Shown here piece by piece: positions 1-7,518 of a DNA stretch of 8,506 nt. The translations under genes were made by a program, and so were the position numbers. The number at the start of each line of letters is the position of its first letter. Position 1 is the first letter of the stretch. The notes beneath the pieces are model-generated. The model saw only the letters and a program-made list of their open reading frames with translations. It did not search any database and had not been told where the DNA came from. Source of the DNA: an uncultured Planctomycetaceae bacterium (GTDB taxonomy: Bacteria > Planctomycetota > Planctomycetia > Planctomycetales > Planctomycetaceae); assembly GCA_903823545.1 (NCBI GenBank), contig CAIJTL010000596.1:1-8506 (forward strand), read 5' to 3'.

Positions 1-9
1 ATTCTCTGG

Positions 10-315
10 ATGTCTGAATGGCAAAAGGTCGCGGCAGTCGCTGACGTTCCGCTTGGTACCGGGAAAGAAATTGCTGTCAGCGGGCGGCTGGTAGCGCTCT
101 TCAATGTCGATGGGGAGTTTCGAGCGATCGATGGCATCTGTGCTCATCAAGGTGGGCCTTTGGGCAAAGGCAAGTTGACCGGCGGCATCGTCACCTGCCC
201 GTGGCACGGCTGGCAGTTCGATGTGGCTGCCGGAACTCACTGTCTGAATCCTCGTATTTGCCAAACGGTTTTCGAAGCGAAAATCGAAGATGGGAATGTG
301 TTTGTGATGTTGTGA
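10..315 (+). CDS. Rieske [2Fe-2S] ferredoxin-like protein
   Basis: This 101-residue protein is a single soluble Rieske domain. It has both halves of the cluster-binding motif: C44-A-H46 followed by GGPLGKG, and C63-P-W-H66-G-W. Two Cys and two His ligate the [2Fe-2S] cluster in this family. There is no signal peptide or membrane segment, so it should act in the cytoplasm as a small electron carrier, like the ferredoxin components of dioxygenases or NirD-type subunits. The partner enzyme is not visible, because upstream sequence is missing and the next gene is about 290 bases away. The start at 10 gives MSEWQKVA, a typical beginning for this family; the nine bases before it contain no stop, so a longer N-terminus cannot be excluded. 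Two extra cysteines, C78 and C84, lie outside the cluster motif. The family call is firm; the physiological role is unknown. Confidence 0.93.
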   Translation: MSEWQKVAAVADVPLGTGKEIAVSGRLVALFNVDGEFRAIDGICAHQGGPLGKGKLTGGIVTCPWHGWQFDVAAGTHCLNPRICQTVFEAKIEDGNVFVML

Positions 316-605
316 GTAAAGTCGACGAGACACTCCGAGAGTCGAATCGCCCAATCGACTGATGGCTTGTGAATGACCATGATCGCCTCCCAGGTCCGTC
401 ACCTGGACACTCTCGATGCTGCTTTACTCGCCCTAACTCACAGCCCTAAGATGTCGGCCCACGTTGATGCGTCTGGAAAACCATCCGAACGCGTGACCTG
501 CCGGTGTTGTCCTGCCTAAAAAGATTCGTGCTTCCTGGTTCTCAGTTTTGTGAGCTCAGGCAGTCGCGATGATTCCTGAACTCTCGATATTGGTTGAGGT
601 GTGAG
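316..605. other. Intergenic region with nested inverted repeats
   Basis: This is the longest gene-free stretch in the window. I see no convincing ORF in it; a minus-strand reading frame at its right end runs into the cytochrome gene and looks like a shadow. It does contain nested complementary segments: 312-322 with 421-431 (eleven pairs including two G-U), 336-342 with 409-415 (seven pairs), and a hairpin 390-395/401-406 with a five-base loop. The outer arm begins at the stop codon of the Rieske gene. No run of T follows, so this is not an ordinary rho-independent terminator. A promoter for the cytochrome gene is expected here, but I could not identify clear -35 and -10 boxes. Confidence 0.5.
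390..406 (+). repeat. Perfect 6-bp inverted repeat (hairpin)
   Basis: CCAGGT and ACCTGG are separated by CCGTC, giving a perfect six-pair stem with a five-base loop. It lies inside the larger nested complementary structure between 312 and 431. There is no following T-tract, so a terminator role is not supported. Confidence 0.5.
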
Positions 606-2024
606 ATGCGGCTCCCTCGATGGTCGGTTCTGTGTTTGCTGAATTTCTGCTTGGCGTTTGCGACGGCCAGCTCTGTAACGGCTCAAGAGAAAGACGCTCC
701 CGTCACCACAAAGCCGGTTAGCTTTTATCGTCAAGTCCGGCCGATTTTGCAGAGGTCCTGTTCTGGATGCCATCAGCCAGCAAAGCTCGGCGGCAAGCTC
801 TTGCTGACAACCTTTGCTGGGATGATGCAGGGTGGCGAAGGAGGACCAAGTGTCATTGCAGGGAAGCCTGACGGCAGCTTGCTCGTCCAGTTGATAGTCG
901 GCGAAAAGCCTGACATGCCCAAAGGGGCCGATCCGCTGTCAGCCGCTCAGGTGGATCTCATCAAGCGCTGGATTGCCGAGGGAGCGAAGGACGATACACC
1001 GGAAGGGATCTCCGACACATTCAGCGCGGAAAAGCCTCCAACTTATTCAGCTCCGCCAGTGATCACGGCGATTGCTTATTCACCAGACAGTTCGCTTTTG
1101 GCGGTGTCTGGATTCCACGAGATCTTGTTGCACAAAGCTGATGGATCGGGACTTGTGCATCGATTAGTTGGCCGTTCGCAAAGGTTGAACACGATTAGAT
1201 TTTCGCCCGATGGAAAACGAATCGGTGCAGTCGGTGGAACACCGGCATTGTTTGGTGAAGTGCAGTTTTGGAACCTCGCCGATCAGAAGTTGGCTTTTTC
1301 TAACACAGTTTCATTCGACACGTTATTTGGCGGCAACTTCAACGACGACGGCTCGCTGTTCTCATTCGGCGGTGCCGACAACAAGGTTCGAGTCATCAAG
1401 ACGGCGGATGGCTCTCCCGTGATGCGGATGGACGCTCATTCGGACTACGTCATCGGGACGACGTTTTCATTGAAGTCGGATCACGTCGTTTCGGTCAGTC
1501 GAGATATGTCGATGAAGCTTTCGATCGTTGAGAACGGCCAGTTTGTCGACAACGTCACGAGCATCACGCCGGGTGCGTTAAAAGGGGGCTTGCAGACGAT
1601 TCAGCGGCATCCGAAAGACGAGAGTGTGATCTGCGGCGGCTCTGACGGTGAGCCAAAGCTCTACAAAATCTTCCGAACTCAAGCCCGTGTTATCGGCGAT
1701 GACTTCAACCGAATTCGAGGATTCGCTCCGATGCCGGGACGAATTTTCGATGCTCAATTCAATGCCGATGGAAGCAAGTTCGTCATCGGTTCCAGCACCG
1801 CAACTGGCGGAGCGGCTCGCATCTACAAGACCGATGACGGGGCGATGCTGTTTGAGCTTCCGGAAATCAGTAGCCCCGTGTTTGCAGTTGCTTTCCGGCC
1901 TGATGGAAAGCAAGTTGCCATCGCGGGGTTCGATGGGCAAGTTCGCTTGTACGATGCTGAAACAGGAAAGCTCGTTTCAAAGTTCATCCCAGTGACGATC
2001 ACTTCCACCGTGGCCGTTAAGTAA
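606..2024 (+). CDS. Exported c-type cytochrome with WD40-like propeller (PSCyt1-WD40)
   Basis: The protein has 472 residues from the ATG at 606. A TTG twelve bases upstream is in frame, but the ATG follows a Shine-Dalgarno-like GAGGTG at 596-601 and gives a cleaner signal peptide: residues 1-26, basic start, hydrophobic core, cleavage after SVTA. Next comes a cytochrome c domain of the planctomycete PSCyt1 type, about residues 36-130. It has haem motif C52-S-G-C55-H56, likely sixth ligand M104 in a PDMPKG loop, and the closing helix LIKRWIAEGA. Residues about 148-460 form seven WD40-like blades, with recurring F-SPDGK and D-VR-Y patterns, enough for a closed propeller. It should be a periplasmic or envelope haem protein whose propeller binds a partner. 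It leads a same-strand cluster, with the next gene starting about 50 bases downstream. The biochemical role of such fusions is unknown. Confidence 0.9.
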   Translation: MRLPRWSVLCLLNFCLAFATASSVTAQEKDAPVTTKPVSFYRQVRPILQRSCSGCHQPAKLGGKLLLTTFAGMMQGGEGGPSVIAGKPDGSLLVQLIVGEKPDMPKGADPLSAAQVDLIKRWIAEGAKDDTPEGISDTFSAEKPPTYSAPPVITAIAYSPDSSLLAVSGFHEILLHKADGSGLVHRLVGRSQRLNTIRFSPDGKRIGAVGGTPALFGEVQFWNLADQKLAFSNTVSFDTLFGGNFNDDGSLFSFGGADNKVRVIKTADGSPVMRMDAHSDYVIGTTFSLKSDHVVSVSRDMSMKLSIVENGQFVDNVTSITPGALKGGLQTIQRHPKDESVICGGSDGEPKLYKIFRTQARVIGDDFNRIRGFAPMPGRIFDAQFNADGSKFVIGSSTATGGAARIYKTDDGAMLFELPEISSPVFAVAFRPDGKQVAIAGFDGQVRLYDAETGKLVSKFIPVTITSTVAVK

Positions 2025-2061
2025 TTCATGTGCATTTTGCGTTTTACCTCGCTTCAGAGAT

Positions 2062-2066
2062 GAGGA
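2062..2066 (+). promoter_or_regulatory. Shine-Dalgarno site deciding the PSCyt2/PSD1 start
   Basis: GAGGA lies eight bases before the ATG at 2075. Earlier in-frame candidates are the GTG at 2030 and the ATGs at 2060 and 2066. They lack an equally well placed site and would add charged residues before the signal peptide. For this reason 2075 is preferred. Confidence 0.5.
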
Positions 2067-2074
2067 TGTTTGCA

Positions 2075-4513
2075 ATGAATCTCAGAATGTTTTCTTTCGC
2101 GACAGTCATGTGTCTGTCTTCGTTTTCCGATGCAACATCGGCTGCGGAACGCCCGGCAATCGTTGGGTTGGAGGTTTATCCTCCGAAGTTGGAATTGAGT
2201 GGCAATCGTGATGCTCGTCGCGTGATTGTGTCCGCGAAGGACGCTGAGGGACGGCTGTATGACGTTTCAGGCGAGGCAAAGCTCGTTCCGGCAGGAGGCC
2301 AAGTTGGCATCGATCGCGATGGCTTTATCGAACCGAAAGCGGTTGGCGAGACGAAGGTCACTGTGACCGCGGCGGGGCATTCGGTTGATGTACCGGTTGC
2401 AGTGAAGACCTTGGAAACGCCTCCAGTCAGCTTCATTCGCGAAATCATTCCGATCACCAGTAAAGTCGGATGCAACCAGGGAACCTGTCACGGATCGCAG
2501 CAAGGGAAGGCAGGCTTCAAGCTGTCGTTGCGTGGCTATGATCCGCTTTACGACTACACGGCCTTGGTCGATGACATTTCCGGTCGTCGGTTCAATCGGG
2601 CAGTACCTGCCCAAAGTTTAATGTTGCTCAAGCCGACTCAGGGCGTGCCCCACGAAGGTGGATTCCTCTTCGATGAAGAATCGCGGTACTACGACCTCAT
2701 CGAGAAATGGATCGCCGAAGGCTGCAAGTACCAAGAAGATCGTCGAGTCGAGCGGATCGAGGTTTATCCGCAAAAGCCGATCTTGCAGCGCACCGACAGT
2801 ACTCAGCAGATGATTGTGCTCGCCTTTTATCCGGACGGGACCTCTCGTGACGTGACTCGAGAAGCCGTGTTTGACACAAGCAGCTTTGAAGTTGCCACCG
2901 TGACGGCCAGCGGAGTGATCAAAGCGGTACGCCGAGGCGAAGCGGCTGCTTTGGTTCGCTACGAAGGGTTGTACGCTGCGAATTTGATTTCGGTGCTCGG
3001 TGATCGCGAAGGCTATCAATGGCAAGCTTCACCAGAACACAACTTTGTTGACACGCTCGTCAACAAGAAATTGCAGCGAGTGAAACTATTACCGTCGGAA
3101 CTTTGCAGTGATGCTGACTTCTTGCGACGGGTGTCATTCGATCTCGCGGGAATTCCGCCGACCTCAGAGCAAGTGCGTGCTTTCCTCGCGGATACCCGAG
3201 ATACGAAAACGAAGCGGGAAGCGAAGATCGAAGAACTCTTAGAAAGCTCGGACTTCATTGACCATTGGACGTTGAAATGGTCCGACTTGCTGATGTCGAA
3301 TCGAAAGACAATTACCGAAAAAGGAGTTTGGGCCTTCCGCAATTGGCTGCGTGCGTCGCTCGCAGAGAACAAGCCCTACGATCAATTCGTGTATGAGTTG
3401 TTGACCTCAAGCGGCAGCACGTTTGAAAACCCGGCGACCAACTACTATCGGGTCGCTCGCGAACCGAGTGAAGTCATGGAAAACATGACGCAGGTCTTCC
3501 TTGGTACGCGGTTCAATTGCAACAAATGTCATGACCATCCATTTGAACGTTGGACGCAGCGGCAATACTACGAGTTGTCTGGCTTCCTCACAGGAGTCGT
3601 TCGCAAGCCTGGTTCAGAAAAAGACGAAGAGATCGTTTATTCTGTCGCAACAGGCGGAGCGATGAAGCATCCCACAACCGGCCAGATGCTGCCATCGGCG
3701 TTCCCTTTCAAGTTGTCGATTCCAGAAGACACATCGCCGGATGCTCGAATTAAATTGGGAAAGTGGATCACGGCGAAGGAGAACCCATACTTTGCTAAGA
3801 GCATCGTCAATCGATACTGGAGCTACCTGCTTGGTATGGGGATCATCGATCCGGTCGACGATATTCGCGCTGGCAACCCGCCGTCCAATACGGAACTGCT
3901 CGATGCACTGACGGCTGATTTTATCGCTCACAACTTTGACCTGAAGTATCTCGTGCGGACGATTGTTTCGAGCCACACCTATCAGCGAGCATTGAAGACC
4001 AACCAATGGAATGAAGGCGACAATACGAACTTCAGCCACGCCTTGCCTCGCCGACTCACGGCAGAGCAGCTTTACGATGCAATCCAAATCGCAACCGGTG
4101 CCCCGACCAACATCCCCGGGGTTCCGGCCGGTTTCCGAGCGACTCAGCTTCCAGATCCGCAGATCAACCTGAGCTTCCTCGACATGTTCGGCCGCCCGCC
4201 GCGCGAAAGCCCGTGTGAGTGCGAGCGAACCAGCGACGTCAGTCTCGGCCAAACGTTGAACCTCATCAACGGCCCCACCATCGCCGATGCGATCGCTCAT
4301 CCTCAAGCCAAGATCGCTCGCTTGGTCGCCGAGAAAGCGGACAACAAGAAGCTGGTCGAAGAGATTTACCTCACCGTCGTCTGCCGCATGCCGAGCGAAG
4401 ACGAGCGAACCAAGAGCGAAGCCTACCTCGCCCAAATCGGCAACCCGACTGACGGAGCACAGGACATGATGTGGGCACTCATCAACAGCCCGGCGTTCTT
4501 GTTCAATCGGTGA
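2075..4513 (+). CDS. PSCyt2/PSD1 (DUF1549/DUF1553) Ig-like cytochrome-type protein
   Basis: The protein has 812 residues from the ATG at 2075; starts at 2060 or 2066 remain possible. A signal peptide covers about residues 1-24. Ig-like (Big_2-type) beta domains lie at about 26-112 and 224-308. Between them, at about 118-220, is a cytochrome-like domain with C133-N-Q-G-T-C138-H139 (spacing C-x4-C-H) and a VPH193EGG loop where PSCyt1 domains have Met. DUF1549 (PSCyt2) spans about 322-512 and contains the canonical C482-N-K-C485-H486 followed by DHPFERW. DUF1553 (PSD1) spans about 556-795 and includes the family signature GRPPRESPCECE and the terminal helix ending ALINSPAFLFNR. The protein is full length for its family and intact. 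It should be an envelope multihaem protein; no substrate is known. The usual partner gene DUF1501 is not adjacent. It lies between the WD40 cytochrome gene and a pair of small genes. Confidence 0.93.
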   Translation: MNLRMFSFATVMCLSSFSDATSAAERPAIVGLEVYPPKLELSGNRDARRVIVSAKDAEGRLYDVSGEAKLVPAGGQVGIDRDGFIEPKAVGETKVTVTAAGHSVDVPVAVKTLETPPVSFIREIIPITSKVGCNQGTCHGSQQGKAGFKLSLRGYDPLYDYTALVDDISGRRFNRAVPAQSLMLLKPTQGVPHEGGFLFDEESRYYDLIEKWIAEGCKYQEDRRVERIEVYPQKPILQRTDSTQQMIVLAFYPDGTSRDVTREAVFDTSSFEVATVTASGVIKAVRRGEAAALVRYEGLYAANLISVLGDREGYQWQASPEHNFVDTLVNKKLQRVKLLPSELCSDADFLRRVSFDLAGIPPTSEQVRAFLADTRDTKTKREAKIEELLESSDFIDHWTLKWSDLLMSNRKTITEKGVWAFRNWLRASLAENKPYDQFVYELLTSSGSTFENPATNYYRVAREPSEVMENMTQVFLGTRFNCNKCHDHPFERWTQRQYYELSGFLTGVVRKPGSEKDEEIVYSVATGGAMKHPTTGQMLPSAFPFKLSIPEDTSPDARIKLGKWITAKENPYFAKSIVNRYWSYLLGMGIIDPVDDIRAGNPPSNTELLDALTADFIAHNFDLKYLVRTIVSSHTYQRALKTNQWNEGDNTNFSHALPRRLTAEQLYDAIQIATGAPTNIPGVPAGFRATQLPDPQINLSFLDMFGRPPRESPCECERTSDVSLGQTLNLINGPTIADAIAHPQAKIARLVAEKADNKKLVEEIYLTVVCRMPSEDERTKSEAYLAQIGNPTDGAQDMMWALINSPAFLFNR

Positions 4514-4554
4514 GCAGTTTTTGAAAATCGTTTCGTGTCAACATGGTGAACTCC

Positions 4555-4770
4555 ATGCGGCATCCGAACAAGCATGTCCAGGCTGCGGTCGACGAAGCTA
4601 TCAATCGAGGCTGGCGGCTCATCAAGTGTGGCGGTCATGTCTGGGGCGAGTTGTATTGCCCGGAAGCCAGCCGTGAAGGGTGCATTATCCGAGTACATTC
4701 CACGCCACAGAATCCGGAGTCTCACGCCAAGCGCATTCGACATCTCACCGAATGCTGCCAGCATGATTGA
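4555..4770 (+). CDS. Small conserved protein, HicA-like fold suspected
   Basis: The protein has 71 residues from the ATG at 4555, which follows GGTGA at 4545-4549 with a five-base gap. An ATG at 4543 would add four residues. It begins MRHPNKHVQAAV, continues through GWRLIKCGGHVWGELYCP, and ends with the block STPQNPESHAKRIRHL. I recognise this as a recurrent family of hypothetical proteins usually found beside a protein like the next gene. Predicted order is helix, three strands, helix, as in the dsRBD-like HicA mRNA-interferase fold, and H28 in GGH sits where HicA has its catalytic GSH histidine. That match is my inference from pattern, not a family hit. Cys at 25, 35, 43, 67 and 68 are unusually many for 71 residues and could bind metal. 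It is soluble, with no signal peptide. It forms an apparent operon with the gene starting at 4781. Confidence 0.72.
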   Translation: MRHPNKHVQAAVDEAINRGWRLIKCGGHVWGELYCPEASREGCIIRVHSTPQNPESHAKRIRHLTECCQHD

Positions 4771-4773
4771 GGA
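4769..4773 (+). promoter_or_regulatory. Shine-Dalgarno site overlapping the upstream stop codon
   Basis: GAGGA shares bases with the TGA stop (4768-4770) of the upstream small gene and stands seven bases before the ATG at 4781. It fixes that start, against much earlier in-frame starts that would overlap the upstream gene, and it implies translational coupling of the pair. Confidence 0.7.
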
Positions 4774-4780
4774 AAGTTTT

Positions 4781-5044
4781 ATGACGTATCAATTCACTGT
4801 GAAATTACTCGCTGTTGAAAATGGCTCAGCAACGACCGAGTTGGCCGATCGTGTCTACGCCCAAGCATCGGACGCGACTTGTTTCTCAAAGCTGGGTGAC
4901 GTCTGCGTGGCATTTGACCGCGATGCGGACACTTTGGAACAAGCGCTGGTATCGGCGATGTCTGATCTCAAGCAGGCGGGAGCCCAAATCCGATCAGTCG
5001 AAATCGAGCAAGAAGAACTGGATTGCCTGGCCGCTGCCGTATAG
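4781..5044 (+). CDS. Small conserved protein, partner of the upstream gene
   Basis: The protein has 87 residues, begins MTYQFTVKLL and is soluble. The reading frame is open back to 4574, but the start at 4781 is chosen for its well-placed GAGGA and its ten-base gap from the upstream stop. The visible pattern is a strand (TYQFTVKL), a helix around ELADRVYAQA, strands around SKLGDVCVAFDRD, a helix around TLEQALVSAMSDLKQAG, and a strand (IRSVEIE). This is an alpha/beta arrangement resembling ferredoxin-like or HicB-N-terminal folds. C-terminal EQEELDCLAAAV carries no recognisable DNA-binding motif. I recognise it only as a family of hypothetical proteins that co-occurs with the upstream family. 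The tight pairing suggests the two products act together, possibly as toxin and antitoxin, but nothing in the sequence proves it. Confidence 0.72.
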   Translation: MTYQFTVKLLAVENGSATTELADRVYAQASDATCFSKLGDVCVAFDRDADTLEQALVSAMSDLKQAGAQIRSVEIEQEELDCLAAAV

Positions 5045-5199
5045 TGAGACGTGTACTTAGAGATTCTGGACTTCGTTGTGGATGTTCCAAATCGGCGATT
5101 GATTGGTAATCCGGCTCACGGCGGTCAGCAGATGTTTGAAATGTTTTGATCTCTGTCCAAGAGCAATTAAACGCCGAGCCAGAAGAGAAATGAAAAGCG
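5045..5199. other. Intergenic spacer, no gene seen
   Basis: These 155 bases separate the small gene pair from the next large gene. I see no credible ORF, no stable hairpin followed by T residues and no promoter boxes close to consensus. The length is enough for a separate promoter for the PSD4-type gene, so the large downstream gene need not be co-transcribed with the small pair. Confidence 0.4.
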
Positions 5200-7518
5200 A
5201 TGAATTGGCGAGTCACTTGTTTGTCGTTGAACATATTCATCACCGCCATTTTATTTGCGAATACGGCGAACGCGCAGCAAGCATCGTCTCACGAATCAGC
5301 TATTGCCTTTGTGAAGAAGCATTGCATCGCCTGTCATGGTGATAAGGAACCGCAGGCCGAACTGTCGTTGACGAAGTTTGGAGATGAGGCTGCGATTCTG
5401 AAGGCGCGGAAGACTTGGCAGAAAATCCTGCGAATGGTTGAGCAGGGTGAAATGCCTCCTAAAGAAAGGCCGAAGCCGACGGCTGATGAGATCACAAGTT
5501 TCACGCAATCTGTGAATGATCTTTTCGACAAGGCCGACAAAAACGCGAAGCCCGATCCAGGCCGGGTGACGATGCGGCGGTTGAATCGCGTCGAATACAA
5601 CAACACCATTCGCGATCTTGTGGGAGTGGATTTCAATCCGGCGGAGGATTTTCCTTCGGACGACATCGGGCACGGATTCGACAACATTGGTGACGTGTTG
5701 TCGTTGCCACCTGTGTTGTTGGAACGCTACGTCGCGGCGGCGGAAAACATCATGCAACGCGCGATTATTCCCGATCCGCCGAAGCCTCCCGTGCGTGGAA
5801 TGTCTGCTCGCTATTTGGAGCCAGCAACGAGCGACGCCGCTCGCTGGCGGCCACTGACAAAAGGAAACCTCAATACCCCGTACTCTCTGACGCTGGCGGG
5901 CGATTACGTTTTCAAGGTTCGTTGCTACACGAAGAACAGTGGCGATGAGCCGGTCAAAATTGCGGTGCAGTTGGATGGCGATGAGGTCAAACAATTTGAA
6001 GTGAAAGCAACGGACGAGAAGACTCCGGAAACCATCGAACTCCCGATTTATCTGCCAAGCGGCAAATTGCGTATCGCAGTGCAGTTGCTCAATCCGACCG
6101 AGGGGGACAAGCCAGAGAATCCGCGATCGTTGATGGTCGAGTGGTTTGAATTGAGCGGGCCGAAAGACACTCGACCCCTGAGCCATCGCAAGCTTGTGGC
6201 ATGCGCGGCCGATCAACCAAAGACTGAGCAGACTCGCGAGATCGTCGAACGGTTTGCGACAAAGGCGTATCGACGACCGGCGACGAAGGACGAAGTCGAT
6301 CGATTGATCAAGTTGGTCGAATCAGCGGAAGCCAGTGGCGAGAAGTTCGACGCGGCAATTCAGTTCGCGATGCAAGCCGTGCTTGTGTCTCCGAAGTTTT
6401 TGTTTCGAGTGGAACTCGACGATCGCCCAGACAGTCCGGAAACACGACCGATTGATGAGTTTCAACTAGCATCGCGGCTGTCGTACTTTCTGTGGAACAC
6501 GATGCCCGATGACGAATTATTTGAACTCGCGCGACGCGGCGAACTGTCGAAGCAACTCGAATCACAAACGCTTCGCATGTTGAAAGACCCGCGAGCGTCA
6601 GCCTCGCTGGTCGACCAGTTCGCGATGCAGTGGCTACAACTCAAACGACTGGAATTGGTCGCACCGGACCCCAAGCTCTTCCCCGATTTCAACGGGTTCT
6701 TGCGACAAGCAATGCTGACGGAAACAAAAATGTTTCTCGATGCAATCCTGAAGGAAGACCGCAGCCTTTTGGAACTGCTCGCGGCAGATTTCACGTTCTT
6801 GAATGAGCCACTCGCGAAGCATTACGGCATTGCAGACACGAACGGCAATCTCGTCGGCCAGAAGCCGCAGCGCGACAAGGGGGAATCGTTTCGCGGTGGA
6901 GACTTCATTCGCGTCAATCTCGCTGGCACTGGTCGAGGCGGACTACTCACACAAGCCAGCGTTCTCACAGTGACGTCGAACCCAACACGCACGTCGCCGG
7001 TAAAACGTGGCCGTTGGGTGCTCGAACAATTACTCGGCACTCCACCGCCCCCACCGCCGCCGAATGTGCCAGAGCTTGAACAGGGAGAGAAGCTAACCGG
7101 CTCGCTTCGGCAACGTATGGAGCAACATCGAGCGAACCCGAGCTGCGCGAGCTGTCACGCTCGCATGGACCCACTCGGTTTTGCCTTCGAGAACTTCGAC
7201 GCCGTTGGCCGCTTTCGTGACAAAGATGGTGAGTTCCCGATCGATGCCTCCGGCGAACTTCCCAGCGGCGAAAAGTTTTCCGGCTCGAACGAACTCAAGG
7301 AAATTTTGAAGACTCGTCAGAATCTCTTTGCTCGTTGCATTGCTGAGAAAATGCTGACTTATGCCCTCGGCAGAGGTCTCGAATACTACGACCGGCCCGC
7401 AATCGAACGAATCACAACCGCCTTGAGCCAAAACGGCTATCGATACTCGACTCTCATCGTCGAAACAGTGAAAAGCGAACCATTCCGGCTGCGGCGAGGT
7501 AAGTCGGCGGGGGAGTGA
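5200..7518 (+). CDS. PSCyt1-PSD3-PSD5-PSD4-PSCyt3-PSD2 multidomain protein (DUF1592 family)
   Basis: This 772-residue exported protein is intact. The signal peptide is residues 1-25, with cleavage after ANTANA. Domains in order are: PSCyt1 cytochrome c (about 30-112; C42-I-A-C45-H46, Met ligand M85 in GEMPP); DUF1587/PSD3 (about 120-186, beginning RRLNRVEYNNTIRDL); a beta-sandwich of carbohydrate-binding-module type (about 224-320); DUF1595/PSD5 (about 345-405); DUF1592/PSD4 (about 417-545, with ASRLSYFLWNTMPDDEL); DUF1588/PSCyt3 (about 562-660, with the second haem motif C649-A-S-C652-H653); and DUF1585/PSD2 (about 675-765). Seven consecutive prolines at 615-621 should need EF-P for efficient translation; such a run is usual in this family. 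These proteins normally neighbour a DUF1552 gene, as here, though a two-gene unit intervenes. An envelope di-haem redox role is likely; substrate unknown. No strong Shine-Dalgarno precedes the ATG at 5200. Confidence 0.95.
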   Translation: MNWRVTCLSLNIFITAILFANTANAQQASSHESAIAFVKKHCIACHGDKEPQAELSLTKFGDEAAILKARKTWQKILRMVEQGEMPPKERPKPTADEITSFTQSVNDLFDKADKNAKPDPGRVTMRRLNRVEYNNTIRDLVGVDFNPAEDFPSDDIGHGFDNIGDVLSLPPVLLERYVAAAENIMQRAIIPDPPKPPVRGMSARYLEPATSDAARWRPLTKGNLNTPYSLTLAGDYVFKVRCYTKNSGDEPVKIAVQLDGDEVKQFEVKATDEKTPETIELPIYLPSGKLRIAVQLLNPTEGDKPENPRSLMVEWFELSGPKDTRPLSHRKLVACAADQPKTEQTREIVERFATKAYRRPATKDEVDRLIKLVESAEASGEKFDAAIQFAMQAVLVSPKFLFRVELDDRPDSPETRPIDEFQLASRLSYFLWNTMPDDELFELARRGELSKQLESQTLRMLKDPRASASLVDQFAMQWLQLKRLELVAPDPKLFPDFNGFLRQAMLTETKMFLDAILKEDRSLLELLAADFTFLNEPLAKHYGIADTNGNLVGQKPQRDKGESFRGGDFIRVNLAGTGRGGLLTQASVLTVTSNPTRTSPVKRGRWVLEQLLGTPPPPPPPNVPELEQGEKLTGSLRQRMEQHRANPSCASCHARMDPLGFAFENFDAVGRFRDKDGEFPIDASGELPSGEKFSGSNELKEILKTRQNLFARCIAEKMLTYALGRGLEYYDRPAIERITTALSQNGYRYSTLIVETVKSEPFRLRRGKSAGE

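Noticed and set aside
340..360. AGTCGA / TCGACT inverted repeat as a terminator of the Rieske gene
   Set aside because: The stem has only six pairs around a nine-base loop, is not followed by T residues, and competes with the larger pairing involving 336-342.
594..605. TTG start twelve bases before the WD40-cytochrome ATG
   Set aside because: It adds MRCE before a good signal peptide, and the GAGGTG at 596-601 is placed to serve the ATG at 606.
2030..2074. GTG start at 2030 for the PSCyt2/PSD1 gene
   Set aside because: It lies five bases after the previous stop without a good Shine-Dalgarno, and it would put 15 extra residues before the signal peptide.
3614..4435. 273-codon open frame on the minus strand inside the PSCyt2/PSD1 gene
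   Set aside because: It is wholly antisense to a strongly recognised DUF1549/DUF1553 gene, has no Shine-Dalgarno of note, and reads as arginine-rich sequence with no family pattern.
4574..4780. N-terminal extension of the second small gene back to an ATG at 4574
   Set aside because: It would overlap almost the whole upstream gene in another frame. The ATG at 4781 has a well-placed GAGGA and starts the family-like sequence MTYQFTVKLL.
5296..6216. 306-codon open frame on the minus strand inside the DUF1592-family gene
   Set aside because: It is antisense to the PSCyt1, DUF1587 and CBM-like domains of a clearly real protein. Its translation is rich in Arg, His and Gln, as expected from reading such a gene backwards.
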